Shown here: in pieces, positions 16,281 to 24,853 of the stretch
Numbering within the stretch: the stretch's first letter is position 1
Layout of the letters: each line of letters opens with the position of its first letter
Source of the DNA: an uncultured Bacteroidales bacterium
Lineage (GTDB): Bacteria > Bacteroidota > Bacteroidia > Bacteroidales > Bacteroidaceae
Direction of reading: 5' to 3'
DNA: 64,000 nucleotides
NCBI GenBank assembly: GCA_902801485.1
Contig: CADCIP010000016.1
Span: 1-64,000 of the forward strand
Notes under the pieces: generated by a model
What the model saw: only the letters and a program-made list of their open reading frames with translations
What the model was told of the DNA's origin: nothing
Databases searched by the model: none
Translations under genes and position numbers: made by a program

Positions 16281-16774
16281 TTATATTTTTTCCACCTTAC
16301 GGTAGAACATGTAACATTTTTGATAATTATTTGCATCAATAACAGCCAGTACTTCCATTGCCTTAGTAAAGCCTATTGAGTGCTCACGAAGAATGTCTAT
16401 TATCTCCTTTTTTTTATGTTTCCTTTACCTTTTCCGTCGTACAGATAATGGTTTCGTTTTCTGTTATTAACACACCGTTCAAGTATTGACGGACCCGTCG
16501 CTGCCACTTTACATATATGATTTGTTGTTATTAAATTGCCTTTTATAATCAAATCACCATTATTATCTGGGTAAACACGTAAAAATGCACTTCTTTCTCT
16601 ATTACCGTCATCGACATTTCCATAAAAACATTGAATATTATTAGAAGTCCACAATGGGTGTTCTGTCCTATGGCAATAGAGAACATTATAAAATTCCCCA
16701 TCTGAATTAATAACTTGGAAATCGATCGCATTTCCATTTCTTGCTTGCTTTATGACCCTTACTTTCATCCCCAT
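16281..16774 (-). CDS. Hypothetical protein, frameshifted at an A8 tract
   Basis: The open frame from ATG 16774 runs 124 codons and stops at 16400 (GKGKGNIKKRR). At 16406-16413 the coding strand has eight A's. With nine, the frame would continue as KKEIIDILREHSIGFTKAM, EVLAVIDANNYQKCYMFYRK, and end at 16281, 10 nt before the next gene. The fossil copy at 14820-14915 proves that this tail was coding. Either a one-base deletion broke the gene, or slippage on the A tract restores it, or the base count is a sequencing error. The domain (VINSDGEFYNVLYCHRTEHP) is not recognised. Confidence 0.6.
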
Positions 16775-16804
16775 TTTAATTAGTTTTGTTGATTAACAAG
16801 TTAT

Positions 16805-19210
16805 TTATCGTTTAACTACAGGTCTTACGTTCATCAACCATGAATCATTTGTCAAACTATAGACATGGGCATATTCTGGACGTACTTCTAAACAATAATG
16901 ATATATATAGGGGCCTGATGTCTCTGATGTCTGTGACCAATAAAAGCCTTTATCTCCAACCATTTCTATCCTCTTTCCCAGATCAATACCAGACAAAGGA
17001 AGATAAATGCTCTTGCCACTAGGACCAGTTAGTTTTAACACCTGCTTACCAGAGATTGTTACACTGGAAGCAGTACATTTGTTAACAAGTTCTTGGAATT
17101 CGTCTTTGGTGGGCAATCGCCATCCTCCTCCCCAATCAGAAGCCTTTGCCGAAGCATCTGACCAATTGTAATATGTTCCGATACCAACATTTGAAGAAGC
17201 CCCAATATTATATGATGACCAACAAACACTGAGTCCTAAATCCACATATTCATGGCCATTCACATCGTTACCTTCCTGTTCTACTGATACACTAAGACTA
17301 TATGTTTCTCCATTAGCCAGTCCAGTCATAGTAATCAATACCCGTCCATTTCTACTCTTCCCTTCATTCTCAGAAACGCCTACTCTGAAAGAAGATCGAG
17401 AAATTTCATCAATTTTCATCCATGAATCAGTTACAGTAACATCATATGTTCCATCGGTACTGATAGTAACAGCCTCTGATGTTCCACCAGACGAATTGAA
17501 CTTCAGGCTCTGGGTATTAACAGAAAGATATCTGCCATCTTGTTTAACCTTAATCTTAGCACCTTGCCCTATATCTGGGGTTATTGTTAATACACACTCT
17601 CTTGACTTCATTGAAGCATTGTCCTTAGCTGTGAGATTGATAACGGCATCACCAGTACCGCTTTTAGATGAGAGAGAGAGCCAAGAAACATTCTCCGGCA
17701 ACGAAGCAGTCCAGCTTTCATTTGTAGAGAAAGAAATCTGGTGGGAACCTCCTTTTGAGGTAAACGTCTTATCTGTTTCCGTAATATTGAAATATTTGCC
17801 TTGCTGAACGACGACAATAGTTTGGGATAGATCTCCTACTGCCACATTAATTTGTCCAGTCCTCGTATCTTCATTTGTATTTTCATCTACAGATACCATT
17901 AATACAGATGTTCCAATACCAGTAGTCCGGGAAAAGTGTATCCAACTGTTTGAAGTTGAAACGTTCCATTCTCCCATTGTATTAATTGTCACTTTTTGTG
18001 AAGATGCCTTGTCTGAAAATTGAAGATTATTATTGTCAAGGTTCAAGTTTAAACCTTCTTGAACTACATCGACGTCTGCGACCAAAGATAAGCCTTCTTT
18101 TCCAATCTTTATTTTACCATTTCTTTTAGATGCTGTGGTATTTTTATTTGAAGATATTGTTATTGTCTGGGAATTCTTGCCAGTCTGCGTATTTGATGAT
18201 AACCAATCAGGCATAGAAAGAACTTCCCAGTCTGTATTACTGTTGACATTAATTTGCTGAGATTCTGCATCCGCCGAAAAAGACAAAGAATTTGGTTTTA
18301 CTTCTAAATATATTCCTTTTTGAACAACTGGAATATGCAACTTTGTTGATCCACCAATATTAACATACACATTACCATTCCGTTGTGCAACTGAATTGTT
18401 CTCTAACGCAATAACTTTAAGATTATGAGTCCCAGCATCTCCAGAAAGTGGAGAAAATGTTATCCATGAGTCGGAAGTCTTAACTTCCCATGTTGCCTCA
18501 GAAGTAATACTTATCGATTTTGAACCCCCTTCTTTTTCAAACTCTAAAGTTTCCGTTGAAGCTGTAACATCTGCAGGGGCTTGGGTAATATTAATAGTTG
18601 ACGATATACCATTATTTGCCGATAGTGTAACGGTCGCAGACCGAGAGACATCTGAAGGATTAGCATCAACACTTATTGTGACAGTTTTCATGTCTGGGGA
18701 TGCTTCAGCCTTAATCCATGATGCAGAAGTGGATGACTGCCACTTAACATTGGATAAAACACTGATGGTTTGACTTTCTTTTCCGCCTCGAAAACTAAGC
18801 GAATTTGACCCTGGCGTTATATATGCTTCAACAGCCTTTTGCGACACGGATATGGCGGTCCTATAACTCCAACCCTTTTCTTTGGATTCCAGATAAAAGA
18901 TACTTGTACGGGCTGTATCTGCAGAATGGTTCTCTGATGCTGTAAACGTAACGGATACCGTTGAAGCACCGGACATAGGAGAGGCTTCAAGCCACATGGG
19001 TAAGTTTGTAAAAGCCCATGAAACATTGTTAGTATTTACCGTGGTATTAATACTACCACCTTGTGCTTCGAATTTGAGATTATTATTTTCTATTGACAAA
19101 GTGTGACCTACGAGAGAAGCACTGTAGTTCTGTGGAACATTACTATCAGCACACCCAAAGATAGTAATGATACCAATTGATATAAGTGCAAAAAAATATA
19201 TCTTTTTCAT
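16805..19210 (-). CDS. BACON-repeat lipoprotein with C-terminal Fib_succ_major-like domain
   Basis: 801 aa. The leader ends in a lipobox (TIFGCADS), so the protein should be lipid-anchored. Residues about 35-640 hold some seven BACON-like beta domains, each with a W..... S-x-x-S-G-x-G/S pattern (for example WEVLSMPDWLSSNTQTG, WIHFSRTTGIG). BACON domains often accompany carbohydrate-active or adhesive surface proteins. Residues 650-801 (EYVDLGLSVCWSSYNIG, GGGWRLPTKDEFQELV, WLMNVRPVVKR) match the Fibrobacter succinogenes major paralogous domain. No catalytic motif is visible. It lies 14 nt downstream of the PEGA-like barrel gene. Confidence 0.85.
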   Translation of the reverse strand: MKKIYFFALISIGIITIFGCADSNVPQNYSASLVGHTLSIENNNLKFEAQGGSINTTVNTNNVSWAFTNLPMWLEASPMSGASTVSVTFTASENHSADTARTSIFYLESKEKGWSYRTAISVSQKAVEAYITPGSNSLSFRGGKESQTISVLSNVKWQSSTSASWIKAEASPDMKTVTISVDANPSDVSRSATVTLSANNGISSTINITQAPADVTASTETLEFEKEGGSKSISITSEATWEVKTSDSWITFSPLSGDAGTHNLKVIALENNSVAQRNGNVYVNIGGSTKLHIPVVQKGIYLEVKPNSLSFSADAESQQINVNSNTDWEVLSMPDWLSSNTQTGKNSQTITISSNKNTTASKRNGKIKIGKEGLSLVADVDVVQEGLNLNLDNNNLQFSDKASSQKVTINTMGEWNVSTSNSWIHFSRTTGIGTSVLMVSVDENTNEDTRTGQINVAVGDLSQTIVVVQQGKYFNITETDKTFTSKGGSHQISFSTNESWTASLPENVSWLSLSSKSGTGDAVINLTAKDNASMKSRECVLTITPDIGQGAKIKVKQDGRYLSVNTQSLKFNSSGGTSEAVTISTDGTYDVTVTDSWMKIDEISRSSFRVGVSENEGKSRNGRVLITMTGLANGETYSLSVSVEQEGNDVNGHEYVDLGLSVCWSSYNIGASSNVGIGTYYNWSDASAKASDWGGGWRLPTKDEFQELVNKCTASSVTISGKQVLKLTGPSGKSIYLPLSGIDLGKRIEMVGDKGFYWSQTSETSGPYIYHYCLEVRPEYAHVYSLTNDSWLMNVRPVVKR

Positions 19211-19224
19211 ACAACCCTAATCCA

Positions 19225-20142
19225 TTAAAAAGTTATGAATAAATTGACATCTACATTAAAACCATTTGCGAAGCCTTTCACCTTGGAACTGACCTCAGAA
19301 ACCCGATTATAAAGATCTGATTTTTTCAGCGCAAAAGAATATTGAGGTGAAATTCCAACGCCTAACCACGGAAGTATCAAATAATCAACTCTGGCAGAAA
19401 TAGAGGCGTTTAATGCATAACCTTTAGAAGCAACCACTTGATTGGAACTGGTTTGTTTTTCCGTTCCTGAAATCTGAACGGAACCGAGTCCTATTTGAGG
19501 AGTTATCCTAAAAGGTTTACCTATATAAAACGCATAGCCAATCTTTCCGCCAAAATAGGATGGTTTGTAAGTATAACTAAATGGTTCTCCTCCTTCAGAT
19601 GTATTCCAGTACACCTCTTCGCTATTTGTGAGTCCAAACAAATAATTAAGTTCTGCATTGAAATGACGATAATAACCTCCCAAGGAAGCACCTACAGACA
19701 TCATTTGTCCTATTCGCACCTTCGGCTCAAGATAAATGGTTTTTGGTTTAAACTTAGAAGTTTTTTCCTGTAAAAGAATAACCTGAATAACATATGTAGT
19801 TTTGGACTCAATAGATGATATTCCATAATCGCCAAACTCAACAGTAACAGGAAGGCATTTGGGATATTTAACGGTGAGACGCTTTGTTCCTGAGGCTAAA
19901 TATACCCAATATTCACCCTCTTTAAAGGTAATATCACCAAGAATCATAGAACTCTCAAAAGTTGCCCCTTCATGGGGAAATTGTACTTTAATCAAACCAC
20001 CAGGTTTTTCATTATTGTCATAACGAGGATTAACAGATGCGGCCAAGTCGCGCATCGAGATTTCTACACTGTTGATTTTAATCTCCTGCGCCATAGTAAC
20101 TGTATAGGGAATCAGGAAAAGAAATAAAACTTTTAATCTCAT
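19225..20142 (-). CDS. Secreted PEGA-like protein with predicted C-terminal outer-membrane barrel
   Basis: 305 aa with a signal peptide (MRLKVLFLFLIPYTVTMAQ). The N-terminal 110 residues match the truncated gene at 12665 and the N-terminus of 21098-22144 (NPRYDNNEKPGGLIKVQFP, GEYWVYLASGTKRLTVKYP) and resemble a PEGA-type beta domain. From about residue 130 alternating strands (MMSVGASLGGYYRHFNAELN, PFRITPQIGLGSVQ) end in VDVNLFITF, with a terminal Phe, as in small outer-membrane barrels. A fossil tail of the NTF2-like gene lies directly upstream. The assignment as a barrel is inference. Confidence 0.75.
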   Translation of the reverse strand: MRLKVLFLFLIPYTVTMAQEIKINSVEISMRDLAASVNPRYDNNEKPGGLIKVQFPHEGATFESSMILGDITFKEGEYWVYLASGTKRLTVKYPKCLPVTVEFGDYGISSIESKTTYVIQVILLQEKTSKFKPKTIYLEPKVRIGQMMSVGASLGGYYRHFNAELNYLFGLTNSEEVYWNTSEGGEPFSYTYKPSYFGGKIGYAFYIGKPFRITPQIGLGSVQISGTEKQTSSNQVVASKGYALNASISARVDYLILPWLGVGISPQYSFALKKSDLYNRVSEVSSKVKGFANGFNVDVNLFITF

Positions 20143-20153
20143 CGTAATAGAAT

Positions 20154-20210
20154 TTAGATATCAAAATCGCATTAAGTTAAACACTTCGCCCTTATCCAAG
20201 GCGCTTACAG
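20154..20210 (-). pseudogene. Fossil 3' tail of the NTF2-like gene
   Basis: The minus strand reads ALDKGEVFNL, then after a one-base shift DFDI and a stop. It aligns with the real end of the gene at 22151-23116 (ALPKDEVFSLSDFDI, stop). In both places the tail ends about 7-13 nt before a PEGA-like gene. This is the third tail-plus-gene duplication in the window. Confidence 0.7.
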
Positions 20211-20219
20211 CACTGGGAC

Positions 20220-21044
20220 TTATGCACCTTCTGCTTGCATGGCTTTTTCAAGCTCGTTATCATTGAGGTCATCAAGTATCTTTTTAGTATCTTCGGGAGC
20301 CATTGCCGATTTCGCAATCTCCTCTCCCCAGGCTTTGGCCTCTGCTTTTAGTGTTTCGTCATCTTTAGCTTTCAGCTTTTGAATCTGCTCTTGGTACTCA
20401 GGCTCATCTGGCTGTATTTCTTTGATATAGATACACTTGTTAATTTTTTTGAGGGCTTCGGCATCGAAGTAGTTGAGACTTGCGGGATCCTCAATAGCTC
20501 CATTCTTGAGACTTTTCCATGTCTTGGAGTTTGCAAGCCACTTGCCACGAACAGCTTTAACTTCCTTTAAGCCTTGAACAAATACAGCAGCACCGCCTTT
20601 AACGTATTTGCCGAATTTAAGTGCATTCAGACCTAAATTGGGCAACTCCATTGTTGCTGTGGCTGTAGCAAGCTGGGCATTGGTAATGTCAAAAACAAGA
20701 TTTACACCATTCATGACAGCCTCAACACATTGCCAGTTAACTTGTCCACGTGTTACAAGCTGGCCTTGCGAATTAAGCATATACGCAGCAGCATAGTACT
20801 TTCCATTTATATTAAGTGTAGTATCGATAAACTTGTAGCTGTCCATTTGTTCCTTATACCGTTGGATATTCCGGTAGGTTGTATCTATGCAAACAAGATA
20901 GTCATCTATAATTTTATTACCAGATTTGGTGCCATCCCAATCCCACTTGATTTCTTTTGTTTTCTTTTCTTTCGCAGCTTGTACTGTGTTAACGGTTGTG
21001 CCGAGCATAATCAAGGCCAACGATACGAATAATAAATTTTTCAT
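20220..21044 (-). CDS. Secreted protein of unknown function
   Basis: 274 aa with a signal peptide (MKNLLFVSLALIMLGTTVNTVQA). The mature part is rich in Lys and Glu and mostly helical. A hydrophobic central helix (NAQLATATATMELPNLGL) is followed by KFGKYVKGGAAVFVQGLKEV, and the C-terminal third is acidic (EEIAKSAMAPEDTKKILDDL). I recognise no family. It is co-oriented with the tubulin cluster and lies about 50 nt after the PEGA-like gene, so co-transcription is likely. Confidence 0.7.
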   Translation of the reverse strand: MKNLLFVSLALIMLGTTVNTVQAAKEKKTKEIKWDWDGTKSGNKIIDDYLVCIDTTYRNIQRYKEQMDSYKFIDTTLNINGKYYAAAYMLNSQGQLVTRGQVNWQCVEAVMNGVNLVFDITNAQLATATATMELPNLGLNALKFGKYVKGGAAVFVQGLKEVKAVRGKWLANSKTWKSLKNGAIEDPASLNYFDAEALKKINKCIYIKEIQPDEPEYQEQIQKLKAKDDETLKAEAKAWGEEIAKSAMAPEDTKKILDDLNDNELEKAMQAEGA

Positions 21045-21097
21045 GTTTGTTGATTTTTAGTTATAACAATTAAACAAATTAGCTTGTATTATCTTTT

Positions 21098-22144
21098 TTA
21101 AAGAACAATGTTGATTGTTTCCATATCAGGTGTGATATAATGCGCATCTTTCTTTTCCCCATCAACATAGATATACTTCATGTCATCCGGCACCACGATT
21201 TGAAATGTACCATCTGCTTTCACTTTACCAATGAGTTCGCTTTGGCGGGGATTGATTTTGCTGGTAGGCAAAGCATAGACACTTAGGGTGTTGAAGGGGA
21301 CGGCTGCATATTCATTTTTAAAAGTCACACGCCCCGTAATTTGCTGCCTTTGCTTGGTGACAGTTGTTGTAACGGTTTCTTGTGCCATCGGATGTTGTAC
21401 GAGACGGTCATGTACCTGTTGTTGAATCACCTTGAATCCTTCAATCTCAGGATACTGCGAAACGAGCTTATTTGCAATATTGTATTCTCCGCTAAGTACC
21501 TTATAGGTATCCTCGCTGGTAAAGCCATGTTCTGCTTCTGCCTTGTGTACAAGCGTGTCCGCTTTCTCCCGGAAGTAGGTGAGTTTTCGGATAGCAGCCA
21601 TACGATTGCGTTCTTCGTAAATACCATCACGTTCTGTCTGCGGGCAGTCATTATGACCAATAGCCTGATCGTAAGCTGTTACGGCAGCAAGATAGTAACT
21701 ACTCTCGGTATGGTCGCGATAGTTAAGACTGTACTCGCGGGCGATACCAATGAGTTCCTCATAGCTTGTAGCGATAGTCGGAACATCAAGCGTAACACGG
21801 TAGGTACATTTACCTTCAATGGGAAGTGTAAAACGAATTTCTCCTGGTGTAAAATCCGGATGTCGGAATTGGATTTTCTTCGCACCAGCCGGAACATAGA
21901 CTTGATACTCACCAGGTTTATATTGTACAGTCCCTATCACCCAGCCTTCAAACTGCATTCCCTCGACAGATGGAATAACGACCTTAATAAGTGCACACGG
22001 TTCGTCATTTCCATCCATACGAGGATTCGTCCGTGCAGTTAAGTCAGACGGCAACAGTTCCATACTTTTTACTTTAATATCCTGTGCATCCAAAAAAACA
22101 CAGATAAACAGACTTATTATAGTTATGAATCCTCTCATAAACAT
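21098..22144 (-). CDS. Secreted PEGA-like protein
   Basis: 348 aa; the start could also be the second ATG at 22138 (MRGFITIISLFICVFLDAQ). After the signal peptide comes the PEGA-like domain (NPRMDGNDEPCALIKVVIP, GEYQVYVPAGAKKIQFRHP) shared with two other genes in the cluster. A helical, TPR-like middle (YYLAAVTAYDQAIGHND) follows. The C-terminal domain (ITGRVTFKNEYAAVPFNTL, VKADGTFQIVVPDDMKYIYV) resembles a carboxypeptidase-regulatory-like beta sandwich. It should act in the periplasm or on the cell surface. It starts about 7-13 nt after the NTF2-like gene. Confidence 0.75.
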   Translation of the reverse strand: MFMRGFITIISLFICVFLDAQDIKVKSMELLPSDLTARTNPRMDGNDEPCALIKVVIPSVEGMQFEGWVIGTVQYKPGEYQVYVPAGAKKIQFRHPDFTPGEIRFTLPIEGKCTYRVTLDVPTIATSYEELIGIAREYSLNYRDHTESSYYLAAVTAYDQAIGHNDCPQTERDGIYEERNRMAAIRKLTYFREKADTLVHKAEAEHGFTSEDTYKVLSGEYNIANKLVSQYPEIEGFKVIQQQVHDRLVQHPMAQETVTTTVTKQRQQITGRVTFKNEYAAVPFNTLSVYALPTSKINPRQSELIGKVKADGTFQIVVPDDMKYIYVDGEKKDAHYITPDMETINIVL

Positions 22145-22150
22145 CGTAGA

Positions 22151-23116
22151 TTAAATATCAAAATCACTTAAGCTAAACACTTCGTCCTTGGGTAAGGCTT
22201 TGCCACCTACTTTATCAGGCTGCCAAGTACGGACATGGATTTGGGGGGCATCCTCGTTGGTGAAGTCCCATAGCAAGAAGAGGTAACCGACATCGTGGTA
22301 TTGGCCACTGGTCCATCCTTGAAGGAGAGTAACACCATAGAAGTTGGGGTTTACAGGATGCCGCATCACCTCTATCTCATCGAAAGTAACCTTAATGTAA
22401 CTGTTTCGAGAAAACACACCACGAAGATTCTTGATGTATTGTTCCTTGCTCTGCTTGTTATACTGGATTTTAGGCGTAGTAAAGCCTTCAGCATGTTTTT
22501 GTTGAATAACCTTTCCTGTAATAATCAGTGCATCGTCGCTGAACACCTGGTTGAGGAAGTTGATGTCTTTCTGGTTGTAAGCTGTTCGGAACTGTTCAAC
22601 ATAGTCGAGAATCAGCTGACGACGACGAAGGTCTGTCAACTCCAGATTGCTCTTAATGACATTCATGTAGAGATTCATGGAGATACTGAGGTAGAAACTC
22701 TCTACATTACCCTGCTTATCAAAACTGATAACAGCCTCCTGATACTCGTCTTCACCAAACTCCCGTTCACCAGTAGGTTTCATCATCAAGGGGATGTTAC
22801 GTACCTGATAACCGGAAGCTGTTGTGATACAATGCTCAACAATGTCTTCATCGGTACACATAAAAGGCGAGTTCTCCCATAGCATTGCCATAGACTGCTG
22901 AATGCGCGTATTAAGATTACCCATTGCCGTAAAGTTGAGGTTTCTGCCAGCAGTCTGAGCCGCATTGATCTCATTCAGCATACGGCTCACATTATTTTCC
23001 ATCTTTGACTTGATTGCCGCGTTGTCTATTCCGTCTGAGATGGTAAAGGAAACTTGCGCAATGCAAAATGATAATTGACAAATAATAAATGTTAAACTAA
23101 GCGCTATACGTTTCAT
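22151..23116 (-). CDS. Secreted protein with C-terminal NTF2/SnoaL-like domain
   Basis: 321 aa with a signal peptide (MKRIALSLTFIICQLSFCIA). The C-terminal half has a cone-fold pattern, YVEQFRTAYNQKDINFLNQV then SDDALIITGKVI, followed by strands and HVRTWQPDK. Such domains bind small ligands or partners. Its 3' tail is duplicated at 20154-20210. It lies 9 nt downstream of the 246-aa gene in the operon. Confidence 0.75.
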   Translation of the reverse strand: MKRIALSLTFIICQLSFCIAQVSFTISDGIDNAAIKSKMENNVSRMLNEINAAQTAGRNLNFTAMGNLNTRIQQSMAMLWENSPFMCTDEDIVEHCITTASGYQVRNIPLMMKPTGEREFGEDEYQEAVISFDKQGNVESFYLSISMNLYMNVIKSNLELTDLRRRQLILDYVEQFRTAYNQKDINFLNQVFSDDALIITGKVIQQKHAEGFTTPKIQYNKQSKEQYIKNLRGVFSRNSYIKVTFDEIEVMRHPVNPNFYGVTLLQGWTSGQYHDVGYLFLLWDFTNEDAPQIHVRTWQPDKVGGKALPKDEVFSLSDFDI

Positions 23117-23125
23117 GTTGTTGTT

Positions 23126-23866
23126 TCATTTTAACTGAAGCCAGATGGCTCCACAATTCTTGTACTTCTTTATATCATCCTCACCCAAGGTATTCAGGTT
23201 TATCTGGTTCCCATTTTCCCTTCGTAATACAGCTACTACAGAGCCAGCCTTGTCATAAACAAAAATATAACAATCCTGATTGGCAGGCAATGTAGCATAT
23301 TTGCCGTATGCTGCAAGTCGGCCCTTGCCTTTCAAGCCCTTAACATAGGGTTCTATATCATAGAAACTTGTAATAGACTTCATCTGCTGTTCATCTGGCG
23401 TCAGCGTAATTGCAGGATTTGTTTCTCCTGGTGATTCTTCCAAAGTTTCTTCTGAAATTGCTTCATTAGACGAAGACCTATCAGCTTCCTGTGACGAAAC
23501 CTGGAAAGCTACGAGTTCATTTCTGTCGCCAACAGGCATAATATCACTCTTCTTGACATAGACAAATGCCCTGTAATACTCGCCTCTGCGTGTTTGCACT
23601 TCAAAACAATGATCTTTTACCTTAGCAATGCAAACTTCAACACCTTCGTTTGTCTTCTGACTTCGAATCCAGTCGCCAACTTTCATTTCAAGGATGGACT
23701 TTGCTCCTACAATTGCCTCGTCCCAATCCTTCATTGTGGCTTCGGCATAAAGATAAGTGGTATCGCGTTTAATTGTGCTGATTTGCTTAGCCACATCCTG
23801 GGTTTGGGCTGATACATCATACAATCCAAGTGTACAAAGCAATAATAATATGAGTTTTCTTTTCAT
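23126..23866 (-). CDS. Secreted protein of unknown function
   Basis: 246 aa from ATG 23866, chosen because it gives a 4-nt ATGA overlap with the upstream stop; ATG 23872 is also possible. A signal peptide (MKRKLILLLLCTLGLYDVSA) precedes a small beta domain (VGDWIRSQKTNEGVEVCIAK), a Ser/Glu-rich linker (near residues 125-150), and a C-terminal alpha/beta domain (CYIFVYDKAGSVVAVLRREN). No family is recognised. The translational coupling shows it belongs to the tubulin operon. Confidence 0.72.
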   Translation of the reverse strand: MKRKLILLLLCTLGLYDVSAQTQDVAKQISTIKRDTTYLYAEATMKDWDEAIVGAKSILEMKVGDWIRSQKTNEGVEVCIAKVKDHCFEVQTRRGEYYRAFVYVKKSDIMPVGDRNELVAFQVSSQEADRSSSNEAISEETLEESPGETNPAITLTPDEQQMKSITSFYDIEPYVKGLKGKGRLAAYGKYATLPANQDCYIFVYDKAGSVVAVLRRENGNQINLNTLGEDDIKKYKNCGAIWLQLK

Positions 23867-24822
23867 TGCCATTTTACTTTTTTATGGGTGGTAGATTCTT
23901 TCTGATATAGGTCTTTCAGGTTATGAACGGGAATATAAGGTGTCATCTTAACTTTCAACACAGCATTCCTGTCATTAATAAACTTATCTGGAATGACAAC
24001 AGAAAGCAGATGATGATACCCCAATTCCTTGCTCTGTGCTATCACAAGAGCTAATATGCCATCCTCACGTTCTTCCTCTACAGCAAAGAACACTTTCAAC
24101 CCCCATTCGGCACAATAGTCGAGCCATTGACTGAGCATAATGGTATAGTTGACGGTGGTCATACCATAGACGGATTGTTCCAGATACATCCGATAGTCTG
24201 CATCAGGTATCAGTCCATGGAACAGGTTGGCTGCAGAATAGGCCAAATGGTTATTGTCGAAAACCGGATGATATTCCTCATATACCTTATTATAATATAA
24301 GGCATCCGTAAGACTGGCCAGTTGGAGGGTATCGCTCTTTGACTTATACAGGGAATTGTTCATCTGTTCCAACTCTAAAGGTGTCTTTACAGTTTCATTT
24401 CTATGAGGAGCAGCAAGAACAGCATCCTTAAACTTATTCGATGCCTCGTCTTTCTGTAATCCGAGCAGCAAGTCATACTGCGCAGGAAATACAATAGTGA
24501 CAAACGGATTGTCTGCCTTCAGCCAATTTACCTCATAATAACGGTCGATCAGACTGATGGAGAATGGCATGGTGTCGCAGACCTGATATAAGTCTGTAAG
24601 ACTACCCTTGCGAAAATAGACCTTATCATCTGCCATTTTTTTCTGTAAAGTAGTATGTTTGAAAGAAGACAGGTCATTAAAGTAACGCTCCAAGAAATCC
24701 ATCACCACCGTTTGAGGCGTTGATGCAGCCTCCTTCATCTCAGGGCTGAACAACTTCAACCCCTGAGATGATGCGGAAGCACATACCATCAACAATAGGC
24801 AGATATAAATTACTCGTCGCAT
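23863..24822 (-). CDS. Secreted protein of unknown function
   Basis: 319 aa with a signal peptide (MRRVIYICLLLMVCASASSQ). The mature chain has mixed alpha/beta segments (VMDFLERYFNDLSSFKHTTL, LFHGLIPDADYRMYLEQSVY, LKVFFAVEEEREDGILALVI). I recognise no known domain. The stop codon overlaps the start of the next gene by 4 nt, and the zinc-ribbon/BIG2 gene ends 31 nt upstream, so it is part of the same transcript. Confidence 0.75.
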   Translation of the reverse strand: MRRVIYICLLLMVCASASSQGLKLFSPEMKEAASTPQTVVMDFLERYFNDLSSFKHTTLQKKMADDKVYFRKGSLTDLYQVCDTMPFSISLIDRYYEVNWLKADNPFVTIVFPAQYDLLLGLQKDEASNKFKDAVLAAPHRNETVKTPLELEQMNNSLYKSKSDTLQLASLTDALYYNKVYEEYHPVFDNNHLAYSAANLFHGLIPDADYRMYLEQSVYGMTTVNYTIMLSQWLDYCAEWGLKVFFAVEEEREDGILALVIAQSKELGYHHLLSVVIPDKFINDRNAVLKVKMTPYIPVHNLKDLYQKESTTHKKVKWQ

Positions 24823-24853
24823 TACTTCAATTCTCTAATTCTGCAATTCTTGA

